A stretch of DNA of 64,000 nucleotides from CAZJBS01 sp964544475 (lineage in GTDB: Bacteria; CLD3; SB21). A model generated the notes under the pieces. The model searched no databases, was not told the origin of the DNA, and saw only the letters and a list, made by a program, of their open reading frames with translations. Location: assembly GCA_964544475.1 (NCBI GenBank), contig CAZJBS010000001.1, forward strand, positions 124,001 through 188,000. The letters run 5' to 3'. The position numbers and the translations under genes were made by a program. Positions 46,375 through 54,654 of the stretch are shown piece by piece; the stretch's first letter is position 1; each line of letters opens with the position of its first letter.

Positions 46375-47153
46375 AACGCGTCTACGAAGCCATGCTCGAA
46401 GCCCTGGCGCGTCACGATCGCGTGGCGGTTGCGACTGTTGTGACGGCGGAGGGTAGCACGCCCAGATCGAAGGGGGCAAAAATGGTGGTCATGCCCGATG
46501 GGTCCCACCAGTTCAGCGTTGGCGGCGGCCTTTTTGAATCCATCGTCATCGAGGACGCCCGGCGGGCCATCGTCAACGGTCAGAGTCTTCTCAAGAAATA
46601 TTCTTTCAACGAAGAGGGACAATATGCGATTGGCGCCGTGTGCGGCGGCATCGCGGAGGTGCTCATCGAAGTGATTGAAAACCAGGCGGATTTGCTCATA
46701 ATTGGAGGCGGTCATGTGGGACAGGCTTTGGCGAAGGCGGCGTCGCTGCTCGATTTTCGTATCACGGTGGTCGACGACCGGGCTGACTTCTCAACCGCCC
46801 TCGACCTTGGTCCAGGTATCAAGACCATGCACACGTCGCCGGATTTCTCCGACATCCCGGCCACGGGACCGAACGCCTTCATCTGTATCGTTTCAAAGGG
46901 GTACGCCAGCGATGAACTCGCTCTCCGGCAGGTCATTCGTCGTCCATCGAAATACATCGGCATGATCGGAAGCCGCAAGAAGATCAACCGGGTCTATGAC
47001 AATTTGGAAAAGGACGGTTTTGAGAGAACGTTGTTTGAAAAGGTGCATGCACCCATCGGAATTGAAATTTTTTCGGATACACCCGAAGAGATCGCCGTCA
47101 GCATTCTGGCCCAGATGATTCAAGTCAAGAACCGCGGTCGCCATGGTTCCTGA
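46371..47153 (+). CDS. XdhC/CoxI-family protein
   Basis: 260 residues. N-terminal XdhC_CoxI domain ('VATVVTAEGSTPRSKGAKM', about residues 20-40, with 'SVGGGLFESIVIEDARRAI' and 'AVCGGIAEVLIEVI') and a C-terminal Rossmann domain ('LLIIGGGHVGQALAKAASLL', about residues 109-128; 'YIGMIGSRKKINRVY'). XdhC binds and sulfurates molybdenum cofactor before insertion into xanthine-dehydrogenase-type enzymes. No molybdenum hydroxylase gene is in the window, so the client lies elsewhere. It shares ATGA with the lipoprotein and overlaps birA by 11 nt. Confidence 0.9.
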   Translation: MKRVYEAMLEALARHDRVAVATVVTAEGSTPRSKGAKMVVMPDGSHQFSVGGGLFESIVIEDARRAIVNGQSLLKKYSFNEEGQYAIGAVCGGIAEVLIEVIENQADLLIIGGGHVGQALAKAASLLDFRITVVDDRADFSTALDLGPGIKTMHTSPDFSDIPATGPNAFICIVSKGYASDELALRQVIRRPSKYIGMIGSRKKINRVYDNLEKDGFERTLFEKVHAPIGIEIFSDTPEEIAVSILAQMIQVKNRGRHGS

Positions 47154-47916
47154 GCGCGATGCGTGGGACGACCTTTCCCTGCCGGTTTTTTTTTCCAAGT
47201 TGGTATGGATGGAGGAGATTGACTCAACCAACGATCACGCCAAACGACTTCTGTCGGCCGGAGAGATGGGCCACGGAGGCTTGGTTGTGGCGGATCGGCA
47301 ATCGCATGGACGGGGACGGCTGGCGAGGACCTGGGATTCGCCCGCCGGAGTCGGGTTGTGGATGTCGCTGGTTCTGGAACCCAACCGCCGGATTTCTGAG
47401 TGGTTCCTTTACACGTTTCTCGCGGCGCTGACCGTCGCCGAAGCGATTGAGAAGGCAACGGGTGTGAGTGTCCAATTGAAGTGGCCGAATGATGTCATGC
47501 TGGCCGGAAAGAAGTGTTGTGGAATTCTCCTGGAAACCACAACCCGGCGCGATACTTCCTTTGTCATACTTGGAATTGGGATCAATGTGAATCAGGTGGA
47601 TTTTTCTTCGGAACTTCGGCCGGTTGCGACCTCCATCCGACTGGAATCCGGGCGTGAGACGTCCCGGTCATCCTTGCTCCAGTGTTGGGCGGAATGTTTC
47701 GCCAGAGATTGGTCCCGGGTCGACGAATCGATATTGGCCAGATGGAAAACGAAGTCGGACATGTGGGGCCGGACGGTCCACGTGCAGCAGGCAGGGACTG
47801 AATTGAGAGGAGTGGCAAAAGGCCTTGCGTCCGATGGCGCGCTGGTCGTGGATGTGTCTGGAGAAGAAATGAAAATCTATGCCGGGGATGTCAAAGTGGA
47901 AATGGTGACAAACTAG
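47143..47916 (+). CDS. birA: Biotin--[acetyl-CoA-carboxylase] ligase
   Basis: 257 residues, class I (no N-terminal DNA-binding domain). Catalytic domain motifs: 'EEIDSTNDHAKRLL' (residue 26 on), the biotin/ATP loop 'DRQSHGRGRLARTWDS', 'GLWMSLVLEP', 'LKWPNDVMLAGKKCCGILLE' and 'FVILGIGINVNQ'; the C-terminal SH3-like cap ends '...YAGDVKVEMV'. It attaches biotin to BCCP of acetyl-CoA carboxylase and similar carriers. It is the last gene of the recO-to-birA run, and its TAG stop forms CTAG with the convergent amidohydrolase gene. Confidence 0.95.
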   Translation: MVPERDAWDDLSLPVFFSKLVWMEEIDSTNDHAKRLLSAGEMGHGGLVVADRQSHGRGRLARTWDSPAGVGLWMSLVLEPNRRISEWFLYTFLAALTVAEAIEKATGVSVQLKWPNDVMLAGKKCCGILLETTTRRDTSFVILGIGINVNQVDFSSELRPVATSIRLESGRETSRSSLLQCWAECFARDWSRVDESILARWKTKSDMWGRTVHVQQAGTELRGVAKGLASDGALVVDVSGEEMKIYAGDVKVEMVTN

Positions 47917-49238
47917 GATTCCATACGACGTAGCAACCGCCTCAACTCCGTTCCGATCCTGCTGTACACGTCTGCATCCGAAATGGTTCGGAGCGTTCGA
48001 TCCTTCATGATCACACGTCCGTCAATCAGCACGGTACGCACATCGGTTGATTTAGCCGAATAAACGATTTGCGAATAAATGTTTTCCGAAGGCAGGACAT
48101 GAGGTTGGTTTAGATCCAATACAACGAGGTCCGCCTTCTTTCCAATCTCGATACTGCCGATGTCCTGTTCCCATCCCAATGCCTTCGCGCCACCCAGCGT
48201 AGCCATTTCAAAAACCTGCTCAGCGGTAATCGAACGTGGTCCCAATCGGGGTTTCTGAATAAGGGCCGCCAACCGCATTTCCTGGAACATGTCCAGGTTG
48301 TTGTTGCAGGGCGCTCCATCCGCGCCCAACGAGACTGAAATGCCCCTGGCGAGCATCTCCGGGACCTGTGCCACGCCGGAACCCAGTTTGAGATTGGATG
48401 ACGGGCAATGGAGCACGCGTGTGGCGGTATCGCCCAGAATACCCATCTCCCGATCGTTCAGCAAGATACAGTGGGCCAGGCAAAGCCGGTCTCCGGTCAG
48501 GCGGATCGAATGAAAATATTCGATGTTGGGTTTGCCGCAACGTCGGATCACTGCGTCGAGTTCATGCCGGTTTTCGGCCGCATGCGTGTGGATGATTTGC
48601 CGGCTGGCCGCCGCGGCATCACGGATGTCGTGAAGCAGTCCTTCGCTGCACGACAATACAAACCTCGGGGCGAATGCGATGCGTATTCGATCATTGGCAT
48701 GGCCGTGCCAGTCCTTCCACAAACGGAGACTCTCCTGCAGAGACCACCGGGTGGTTTCACGCAGATGGCGTGGGGCCCCGGGGCATTCGTCCATCATGGC
48801 CTTGCCGCACACGGCGCGCATGCCGGAACGTTCGATTTCTTCGAGCACATGATCGGTGTGATGGACTGTCTCCATGTCCATAATGGTCGTGGTGCCCCCC
48901 TGGATCAGTTCGAGCAGTCCCATTCTGGCGGACAGGGCGATGGAAGCCGGATTGTGGGCGCCTTCAAACGGCCAGATCTTTAATTTCAACCAATCGAGTA
49001 ATTCCAGATCATCGGCGAGATTCCGAAACAACGTCTGACACAAATGCACATGCGTCTGAACAAAACCCGGGATGACGACACGGTCGGTGGCATCCATGAG
49101 GCGGGCTTTTTGCGACAGTTCCTTTGACACACGTCCGACAGCGGTGATACGGCAACCGTCGATCAGGATGTCGCCCTTGAGCACGTCCTTTCGTGCATTC
49201 ATCGTGACAATCGTGGCATTGCGAAGCAGAGTCTTCAT
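47913..49238 (-). CDS. Amidohydrolase, Atz/Trz / MtaD-like deaminase
   Basis: 441 residues. Metal-dependent hydrolase: 'VIPGFVQTHVHLCQTLFRNL' contains the HxH pair near residue 64, 'IIHTHAAENRHELD' gives the His near 218, 'LAHCILLNDREM' the next His near 254, and 'SLGADGAPCNNNLDMFQEM' the catalytic Asp near 304. The subfamily (TrzN/SsnA/MtaD-like) deaminates or dechlorinates N-heterocycles such as S-adenosylhomocysteine, methylthioadenosine or guanine-like bases. The substrate cannot be fixed. It begins in an ATGA overlap with the glycerate kinase gene and converges on birA (CTAG). Confidence 0.9.
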   Translation of the reverse strand: MKTLLRNATIVTMNARKDVLKGDILIDGCRITAVGRVSKELSQKARLMDATDRVVIPGFVQTHVHLCQTLFRNLADDLELLDWLKLKIWPFEGAHNPASIALSARMGLLELIQGGTTTIMDMETVHHTDHVLEEIERSGMRAVCGKAMMDECPGAPRHLRETTRWSLQESLRLWKDWHGHANDRIRIAFAPRFVLSCSEGLLHDIRDAAAASRQIIHTHAAENRHELDAVIRRCGKPNIEYFHSIRLTGDRLCLAHCILLNDREMGILGDTATRVLHCPSSNLKLGSGVAQVPEMLARGISVSLGADGAPCNNNLDMFQEMRLAALIQKPRLGPRSITAEQVFEMATLGGAKALGWEQDIGSIEIGKKADLVVLDLNQPHVLPSENIYSQIVYSAKSTDVRTVLIDGRVIMKDRTLRTISDADVYSRIGTELRRLLRRMES

Positions 49239-50377
49239 GATGGCTCGTTCCCCGGCGTGAGGGCGACGGCAATATCCATGACATTGGTATCGGTGGGGCC
49301 GGTCTCCATCAGGCTCTGAATTTTCAGAAAAAAGGAATGTGAGTCGTTGCGATCAAGGAATTCGCGTGGTTCCAGCGAGAGGCGTTGCCCCTCGCGAAAG
49401 GCCAGTGAATCGGCGATGGCACCGGCCGCGTTGGTCTCTCCATCCGTGCCGTCCGTGGCACAGGCCGCGACCAGATAGCTATCGGCTGGCGACATTTCAC
49501 AGAGTGCCGCCAGGGCCAGTTCCTGATTCCGGCCGCCAAGTCCAGAACCCTTCACGTTCACAAAGGATTCGCCGCCAATCACGAGACAACGGGCAGGACC
49601 GCCGGATTGGAGCCGGGCCCACGCCGCCATTTCACGCCCACGCTCTCGGCTTTCACCGAATAGCCCCTGCGTTCGGACGGTCGTTTCAAATCCCATCTCT
49701 GCCGCTTTCGAGGCGCACGCGCGAAGAGCGGTTTCATTGTTGCCCACGATGACATGGATCTTGTTGTGAAAACAGGCCGCGCCGGCACGCACAAAGTCGT
49801 GATGGGATTTGTGATCAAGAAAAGTCCTCACGGAGGGAGGCATTCGGTTCCGGAGATGATGGGATTGGATCGTGTCGTTGAGTTGCGTCATGGAAGATGT
49901 GTCGGGCGTCGTGGGGCCAGAACCAATAATGGATACGTCATCTCCGGGCACGTCCGACAGTATCAACGATGCCATCGCCTGGCGTGCGGCCATGCGCGCC
50001 AGACGTCCTCCGTGAATCATGGATAGGGTCTTTCTCAGCATGTTGAGTTCCGTGATGTCCATGCCTTCGTGCAGGATCAGTCTAAAGAATAATTGAATGT
50101 CATTCAACGGGATTGTGGGCGGTGGGGTCAGGATCAGGGACGTCGCGCCTCCGGATAACAAGAAAAGAAAGAAAACGTCTGGCCCCGCCTCGGATACCAA
50201 CCGTCGTATCGTCTCGCCGGCCTGAACGCTGTTTGCATCCGGAATTGGATGGCCGGATTCTATAACGGATACTCTCGGCAAAGGTTGAGCATGGCCGTAT
50301 TTGGTCACCACGACACCTCCCGCTATGTCGAGAATATCGAGCGCGGCCCAACGATCGGGCCATCGCATGTCTGCCAT
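49235..50377 (-). CDS. Glycerate 2-kinase (MOFRL family), 5' end apparently frameshifted
   Basis: About 380 residues can be read, beginning abruptly just before 'GGVVVTKYGH'. The rest is complete: 'ESGHPIPDANS', 'LLSGGATSLI', 'LRKTLSMIHGGRLAR', 'LSDVPGDDVSIIGSGPT', 'VIGGESFVNVKGSGLGGRNQELAL', split here by its Gly turn, 'ATDGTDGETNAAGA' and 'ETGPTDTNVMD', all typical of GlxK/TtuD-type glycerate 2-kinases. Family members have 50-70 more N-terminal residues, including the G-K-A-x-x-x-M-A segment. A matching stretch ('IFVDGRHAMARS') is present in another frame at 50354-50393, so a one-base insertion near 50349-50353 probably separates it. The gene may be inactive, or the assembly may carry an error. 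Stop/start overlaps with the amidohydrolase. Confidence 0.85.
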   Translation of the reverse strand: MADMRWPDRWAALDILDIAGGVVVTKYGHAQPLPRVSVIESGHPIPDANSVQAGETIRRLVSEAGPDVFFLFLLSGGATSLILTPPPTIPLNDIQLFFRLILHEGMDITELNMLRKTLSMIHGGRLARMAARQAMASLILSDVPGDDVSIIGSGPTTPDTSSMTQLNDTIQSHHLRNRMPPSVRTFLDHKSHHDFVRAGAACFHNKIHVIVGNNETALRACASKAAEMGFETTVRTQGLFGESRERGREMAAWARLQSGGPARCLVIGGESFVNVKGSGLGGRNQELALAALCEMSPADSYLVAACATDGTDGETNAAGAIADSLAFREGQRLSLEPREFLDRNDSHSFFLKIQSLMETGPTDTNVMDIAVALTPGNEPS

Positions 50378-50539
50378 CAACAAAGATATATGTCATAGCG
50401 GCCGGCAAGGCGGCCATTGGGATGACACAGCCTCCCGGAGCTGTTCAGGCGTCAAGCTGCGCTGCCTCTGGTTTGAAAGCGTACAGGCGTAGGGCGTAGG
50501 CAAAACTCATGGGGATGCGCATGGATATTTGAAATATGG

Positions 50540-51319
50540 TCAATGACCTTTGGTGAATTCGTACAAAAGCACGGCAGCGGCGACAGCTGCATTGAGCGAC
50601 TCGCCGCGTCCCACCTTTCTGATCCGCACAAAATCATCGCAGAGGCCGGCCACGTCCGCTGTGATGCCCTTGGATTCATTTCCGATCACAAGAGTGCAGG
50701 GGCCTGGCAGGGACCATGGCAAGGGCGTTGCCCAGTCGGCCGACGACGCCGCGACTATGCGCCGGCCGTTCTGTTTCATTTCCAGCAATACGTTCTTCAA
50801 TGGACTGGCCTCAAAACACCTGAGCCGAAAGATGGAACCCATCGTGGCCCGGACCACTTTGGGATTGTGCAATTCCACACATGATTCGCCAAGATATACG
50901 TCGGAGATGCCAAACCAATCGGCGCTTCGGAGTATGGTGCCGAGATTTCCAGGATCGGATATTTGATCCAACGCCAGCATCAACGGGGCGTCCATTCTGG
51001 AAGGCGAAACGGCAGGCTTGTGAACGGAGGCAACAATGCCCTGCGGGTGTTCCGTGTCGCAAAGCCGTCGGAACTCGGACGGGGCGGCAGTCCACACTTC
51101 TTTTGGAAACTGTTTTTGAAGAACGTAATACAATTTGGGGTGGGTCGATTCGAAATCCGATTCTACGACAATCCAATCCACCGTCAGTCCGCTTGAAAGA
51201 AATTCCTCGAAAAGATGGACGCCTTCGATGAGAAACTGTCCGGCCTCCTGGCGATGGCGTTTTTCCAATATCCTGGAGAAATCCTTGAGTTTACTTTTTG
51301 GAATGCGTTCAATAGCCAT
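50540..51319 (-). CDS. SpoU/TrmH-family RNA 2'-O-ribose methyltransferase
   Basis: 259 residues. An N-terminal L30e-like substrate-binding part ('RQEAGQFLIEGVHLFEEFL') is followed by the SPOUT knotted domain with motif 1 'DQISDPGNLGTILRSADWFG', motif 2 'LVIGNESKGI' and motif 3 'VRIRKVGRGESLNAAVAAA'. The enzyme methylates a ribose of rRNA or tRNA using SAM. The exact site cannot be told; length and N-domain resemble RlmB/TsnR-like members. It lies 14 nt after porV and 160 nt before the glycerate kinase frame; that 160-nt gap holds the frameshifted remnant of the kinase N-terminus. Confidence 0.92.
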   Translation of the reverse strand: MAIERIPKSKLKDFSRILEKRHRQEAGQFLIEGVHLFEEFLSSGLTVDWIVVESDFESTHPKLYYVLQKQFPKEVWTAAPSEFRRLCDTEHPQGIVASVHKPAVSPSRMDAPLMLALDQISDPGNLGTILRSADWFGISDVYLGESCVELHNPKVVRATMGSIFRLRCFEASPLKNVLLEMKQNGRRIVAASSADWATPLPWSLPGPCTLVIGNESKGITADVAGLCDDFVRIRKVGRGESLNAAVAAAVLLYEFTKGH

Positions 51320-51333
51320 CGGGGGCTGTACGC

Positions 51334-52383
51334 CTATTGGGATGGATGCTGACGGGCCAATCTGGGGGATTTAAGATCGAATTGGACGTGAATACGGTGG
51401 ATGTCACCCAGGGCGTTGGCGCTCTGGCCGTAGGTGTAGGCGTAATCAAATTGAAACAAGCCAAGCTTGACGCCGGTGCCCATGGTCCACGTATTCAGTT
51501 CGTTATATCCGGCGCGCAAAAATACCCGGCGCTTGAAGGCGTATTCCAGACCGGCATGAAAATCGGCACTCCATGCGCCCAAATGCGCGTGCGAGGCATA
51601 ACGGCGGTTCTCAAAATAATTCTGGATGTCGAGCATGGGTGTGATCTGATGATCATCCGCCACATGCCATCGGTAGGCGCCGCCAATCTTGATACTCGGA
51701 GTGATCCACTCCCGTTTACCGGTGTTCCACGCCACAAGCGTTCCCGTCACATCCTGCATCATAGCCGCCGCGACAAATTCGGAAGTCACATCGTACTGAA
51801 CGCCGAAGTCCAGCCCCAAACCATTGGCCGATGCATAACGGGCGCCGTTGTGAATCAGCTTGATGTTAGCTCCGTAGTTGAGGCGCTCATCAAATCGTTT
51901 GGCATAACTGAAATAAACGGCATAGCTGGCGTAGCTGAAGTAGTTCTTGACGTCGGTCCGATGAATGGAGGGATCGTAGTCGCGGCTGTCGATGATCTCG
52001 ACTTCGCCATTGGAAAGAGGTCGGTAAGCCACCGTATGGGCGATATTGTCCACGCCAAGACGCACGAAACTGATACCGACGGCCTGCCGTTCGCCCCAGG
52101 GGAATGCGAAGGCGCCAAAATCATAGTTGATGTCGGATATGAACAACTTCGAATGGTTATAGGCGATCTGGCCGTTGCCGAGGGCCATAAGGCCCGCCGG
52201 ATTATAGTATCCTGCCGTGACATCGTTGACCGTGGCAATCACGGCTCCGCCAAGGGCGGATGCCCGCGCTCCGGCGCCCAGCGAAAGAAATTCTCCGGCG
52301 TACTTGTTCTGTGCAAACAAACCGGTTGTAAGCAACATGACCAGGAAAATAGCCCAAGGGGTCTTGGCGGTGGAAAAACTCAT
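51334..52383 (-). CDS. PorV/PorQ-family outer-membrane protein
   Basis: 349 residues from ATG 52383. A signal peptide ('AIFLVMLLTTGLFAQ') is followed by 'AGEFLSLGAGARASALGGA', which continues 'VND..AGYYNPAGLM': this 'G-x-G-A-R-A-x-x-L-G-G-A ... D-x-x-A-x-x-x-N-P-A-G-L' start is the family signature, with alternating amphipathic strands of a FadL-like barrel after it. Homologues include PorV of the type IX secretion system and many uncharacterised FCB barrels. No other T9SS component or T9SS sorting domain was seen here. It lies 128 nt after tpx; that gap has a small CCGTC/GACGG hairpin but no clear promoter. Confidence 0.87.
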   Translation of the reverse strand: MSFSTAKTPWAIFLVMLLTTGLFAQNKYAGEFLSLGAGARASALGGAVIATVNDVTAGYYNPAGLMALGNGQIAYNHSKLFISDINYDFGAFAFPWGERQAVGISFVRLGVDNIAHTVAYRPLSNGEVEIIDSRDYDPSIHRTDVKNYFSYASYAVYFSYAKRFDERLNYGANIKLIHNGARYASANGLGLDFGVQYDVTSEFVAAAMMQDVTGTLVAWNTGKREWITPSIKIGGAYRWHVADDHQITPMLDIQNYFENRRYASHAHLGAWSADFHAGLEYAFKRRVFLRAGYNELNTWTMGTGVKLGLFQFDYAYTYGQSANALGDIHRIHVQFDLKSPRLARQHPSQ

Positions 52384-52511
52384 ACGATGGCTTTCGTCGT
52401 GTCGTGGATCAGCAATGAACAAACAAACGGGGCGCAATGGCATCTATCATTCGTCGCCTGCCTCATGTATAACCGTCATTCGACGGACCTATTCCCAAAA
52501 AAAACAGTACC

Positions 52512-53039
52512 TCAGAGAAGCGCCTTTGCGGCGGCGAGGGCTTTGTCGAAATCGGGCAATTCCTCAACTTTGGGGCAATACTGAACGTAGGCGATCTTGT
52601 CCGACTTATCGACCACAAAAATGCCGCGTCCCAGCACCTGCCATTCTTTGATCAGGATGCCATAAGCCATGCCGAATGATTTTTCGGCATAATCGGAGGC
52701 CATTTTGATCTTGGCCGCTCCCTGAAGCTGGTGTCCGCAGAAACGACTTTGAGCCGGAGGCAGATCCATGCTCACCGTGACAATTTCCAGTTCGTCGCCA
52801 AGTTTGGAGAGTTCATTATTGAAACGAATGGTCTGTGCTTCGCACACTCCCGTGTCCAGTGACGGGACGACGCTGAGAATCCGGACCTTGCCCTTTGAAC
52901 TGCCAAGCGAAAAGGCCGTTTCAGGGCCAAAAGCCGTACGAACCCTGAAATCGGGGGCCGGTTGTCCGACCTTGACTTCATCGCCCAACAATGTCAGAGG
53001 ACTTCCCTTGATGCTTAGGACACCTTTTCTTTCCGTCAT
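52512..53039 (-). CDS. tpx: Thiol peroxidase Tpx
   Basis: 175 residues. Atypical 2-Cys peroxiredoxin: peroxidatic Cys66 in 'PSLDTGVCEAQT' and resolving Cys101 in 'RFCGHQLQG', with the 'VGQPAPDFRV' start and 'AYGILIKEWQVLGRGIFVVD' later. It reduces lipid hydroperoxides and H2O2 with thioredoxin. A TCAGGAG Shine-Dalgarno precedes the ATG by 5 nt. It lies 86 nt after the STAS gene; a run of eight T follows its stop, but no strong stem is visible before it. Confidence 0.96.
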   Translation of the reverse strand: MTERKGVLSIKGSPLTLLGDEVKVGQPAPDFRVRTAFGPETAFSLGSSKGKVRILSVVPSLDTGVCEAQTIRFNNELSKLGDELEIVTVSMDLPPAQSRFCGHQLQGAAKIKMASDYAEKSFGMAYGILIKEWQVLGRGIFVVDKSDKIAYVQYCPKVEELPDFDKALAAAKALL

Positions 53040-53125
53040 AACAACTCCTGATCTATGTGGTGTGGATATTTTTTTGAGAATGGGCGAACCGTTACCGCAT
53101 GCCCTTTGGATGGCGTTAAGAGAAA

Positions 53126-53527
53126 TCAGGCTTTGAAGCTGTCAATCGCTTCTTCTTTGGTGGGATAAATTTCAAAGACTTCATTGAGTTTGGTAATATT
53201 GAGGACGTTCTTCACAAACTCGTTGATGCCGCCCACCTTGAGGATGCCTTTTTGATTGCTGACCGTTGTATAAATGGAAATCAGACAGCCGAGCCCGATG
53301 CTGTTGATCCTCTTAATCTTGGAAAGATCGAGTATCACATTGATGGAGGCTTCCGCCACGACCTCTTTGACGGCATTTTGCAGCATCTGGATGTGTTCTT
53401 CCGTCATGAGCTTGTCCTCAATTTCGACGAGAGCCAGATGATCGCTGAGCTTCTTCGTCGTGACTCTCACCCGAGACTCGCTGGCGATTTGGACACGTTT
53501 GCTTTGTTTCATTTTTCGGTCATCCAT
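53126..53527 (-). CDS. STAS-domain protein (anti-sigma factor antagonist-like)
   Basis: About 133 residues. After a basic N-terminal tail the STAS fold shows 'HLALVEIEDKLMTEEHIQML', 'VILDLSKIKRINSIGLGCL' with the Ser of 'INSIGLG' at the usual phosphorylation site, and 'VGGINEFVKNVLNITKLNEVF'. Such proteins relay stress or developmental signals by binding anti-sigma kinases, or act as scaffolds. ATG 53527 is chosen; TTG 53548 would extend it by seven residues. The gene starts inside or next to the preceding coiled-coil gene's stop, so the two are co-transcribed. No RsbW-type kinase or SpoIIE phosphatase is nearby. Confidence 0.9.
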   Translation of the reverse strand: MDDRKMKQSKRVQIASESRVRVTTKKLSDHLALVEIEDKLMTEEHIQMLQNAVKEVVAEASINVILDLSKIKRINSIGLGCLISIYTTVSNQKGILKVGGINEFVKNVLNITKLNEVFEIYPTKEEAIDSFKA

Positions 53528-53534
53528 GGGTCGT

Positions 53535-53963
53535 TCATTTCTTTCCAAATTTGGAATTGATCAAGTCCAGGTGCGCATTCATGTCTCGAAGATGGTGCTC
53601 CAGAATCCAGATTTCAACGCCCGTTTTCTGAATGGCCGCCTCATCACCGCTTCGGCCGCCATACGAAAGGCTGTTGAAGATTTCGTCAAACGTATCGGCC
53701 GAATGTTTGAGATACGTGATGTAGTAACGGACGTCTTTGATCACTTCAGAAAAATCCACATCACGCGACTGTTTCAGATCGGACGCTTTGAGCCGGAGAT
53801 AGGTAATATTCAGCTTGAAGACATTCAGGTCGTCGATCACCTTGTCGATGTCGATTTGTCTTTCGTCCGGCGCCTGGGACCGAATGTCCGATTCCATGGA
53901 TTTCAGGTCGTTTTGAATACGGCGTAAGTCGGTGGCCAGTTCTTTGATCTTTTCAGCCAGCAT
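53535..53963 (-). CDS. Uncharacterised helical protein paired with STAS protein
   Basis: 142 residues, family not recognised. Predicted almost fully helical: an N-terminal coiled coil ('IKELATDLRRIQNDLKSME'), charged middle helices ('VIDDLNVFKLNITYLRLKA', 'VIKDVRYYITYLKHSADTF') and a C-terminal helix 'VEIWILEHHLRDMNAHLDL'. No signal peptide or TM. It is the first gene after promoter 54005-54033 and is directly followed by the STAS gene, so it may be a partner or adaptor in the same pathway (inference). Confidence 0.75.
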   Translation of the reverse strand: MLAEKIKELATDLRRIQNDLKSMESDIRSQAPDERQIDIDKVIDDLNVFKLNITYLRLKASDLKQSRDVDFSEVIKDVRYYITYLKHSADTFDEIFNSLSYGGRSGDEAAIQKTGVEIWILEHHLRDMNAHLDLINSKFGKK

Positions 53964-54004
53964 AGGAAAGAAAATGAGGTGTACGACCCAGACGAGAATA
54001 AGCG

Positions 54005-54033
54005 ATACTAACCAAATTTGCTGATTTAGTCAA
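54005..54033 (-). promoter_or_regulatory. Predicted promoter of the helical-protein/STAS operon
   Basis: Minus-strand TTGACT (54028-54033), 17-nt spacer, TAGTAT (54005-54010); start point about 35 nt before the ATG at 53963. Confidence 0.55.
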
Positions 54034-54060
54034 TTCCAAAATATGAACGGCGCACTCGCG

Positions 54061-54651
54061 TCAGCTTTGGGCGGCCGTTTTGGCGGAAAAGAACCGGACC
54101 ATGCGTACGGCGTACGCGGCGGAAGAAGCAACCAGCAGAATCACCGTGGCCCACAGCGACCATTCATACAACCAGGTCAGGTTCCAGACGTCCTTGATGG
54201 CATAGACGATCACCGCAATGGCCATGACGGTCATGGTGATTTTGCCAAGCATGTTGGACATGAAGATATGCCCATAGCGATGCCTGATGTAGAGACCCAC
54301 TGAAAAAATAATGAGATCTCGGGCGATGGCGATTGCAAACAGCCAAACCGGAAAATCCGGCCGAAAGAGAGCCAGCGAACCCATGATAACCGCCGTGCAA
54401 ATCTTGTCGGCGACCGGATCGATGATGACGCCGAGCCGAGTAACCTGATTGAGGTGGCGGGCCAACATGCCGTCAAATGTATCCGTCAAACCGGCCCCCA
54501 GCATCCACCATAAGGCAACGACGTTGTATCGCAACTCCGTACTGCCAAGGTACAAATAATACACAATGGGCCACAGCAGCAGAACACGGCTGATGCTGAG
54601 AAGGTTGGACGCCGTGAAAACCCGTTCTTTGATTTGTGGGACGGTGGTCAT
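54061..54651 (-). CDS. pgsA: CDP-alcohol phosphatidyltransferase (PgsA-like)
   Basis: 196 residues with about five TM segments. The CDP-OH-P signature D-G-x2-A-R-x8-G-x3-D-x3-D is exact at residues 60-82 (Asp60, Gly61, Ala64, Arg65, Gly74, Asp78, Asp82), and 'TASNLLSISRVLL' precedes it as in CDP-diacylglycerol--glycerol-3-phosphate 3-phosphatidyltransferases. It would make phosphatidylglycerol phosphate; another acceptor alcohol (inositol-phosphate, for example) is possible. It begins 3 nt after the DUF4837 stop and is the last gene of the dnaB-led run. Confidence 0.88.
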   Translation of the reverse strand: MTTVPQIKERVFTASNLLSISRVLLLWPIVYYLYLGSTELRYNVVALWWMLGAGLTDTFDGMLARHLNQVTRLGVIIDPVADKICTAVIMGSLALFRPDFPVWLFAIAIARDLIIFSVGLYIRHRYGHIFMSNMLGKITMTVMAIAVIVYAIKDVWNLTWLYEWSLWATVILLVASSAAYAVRMVRFFSAKTAAQS

Positions 54652-54654
54652 GCG

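Noticed and set aside
50100..50417. Separate small gene upstream of glycerate kinase (105-codon frame).
   Set aside because: Its first part reads as the displaced N-terminal segment of the kinase; the rest is antisense-like noise overlapping the kinase in another frame.
52400..52511. Terminator after tpx.
   Set aside because: Eight T residues follow the stop, but I could not find a stable stem before them; the nearby CCGTC/GACGG hairpin lacks a T-tract.
51337..52584. A 415-codon plus-strand frame opposite the PorV/PorQ gene.
   Set aside because: Fully antisense to a gene with a clear family signature and signal peptide, with no motif of its own. Similar antisense frames (31092-32171 opposite smc, 60019-61230 opposite GT2/rmlD, 58705-59313 opposite DUF2723) were dropped for the same reason.
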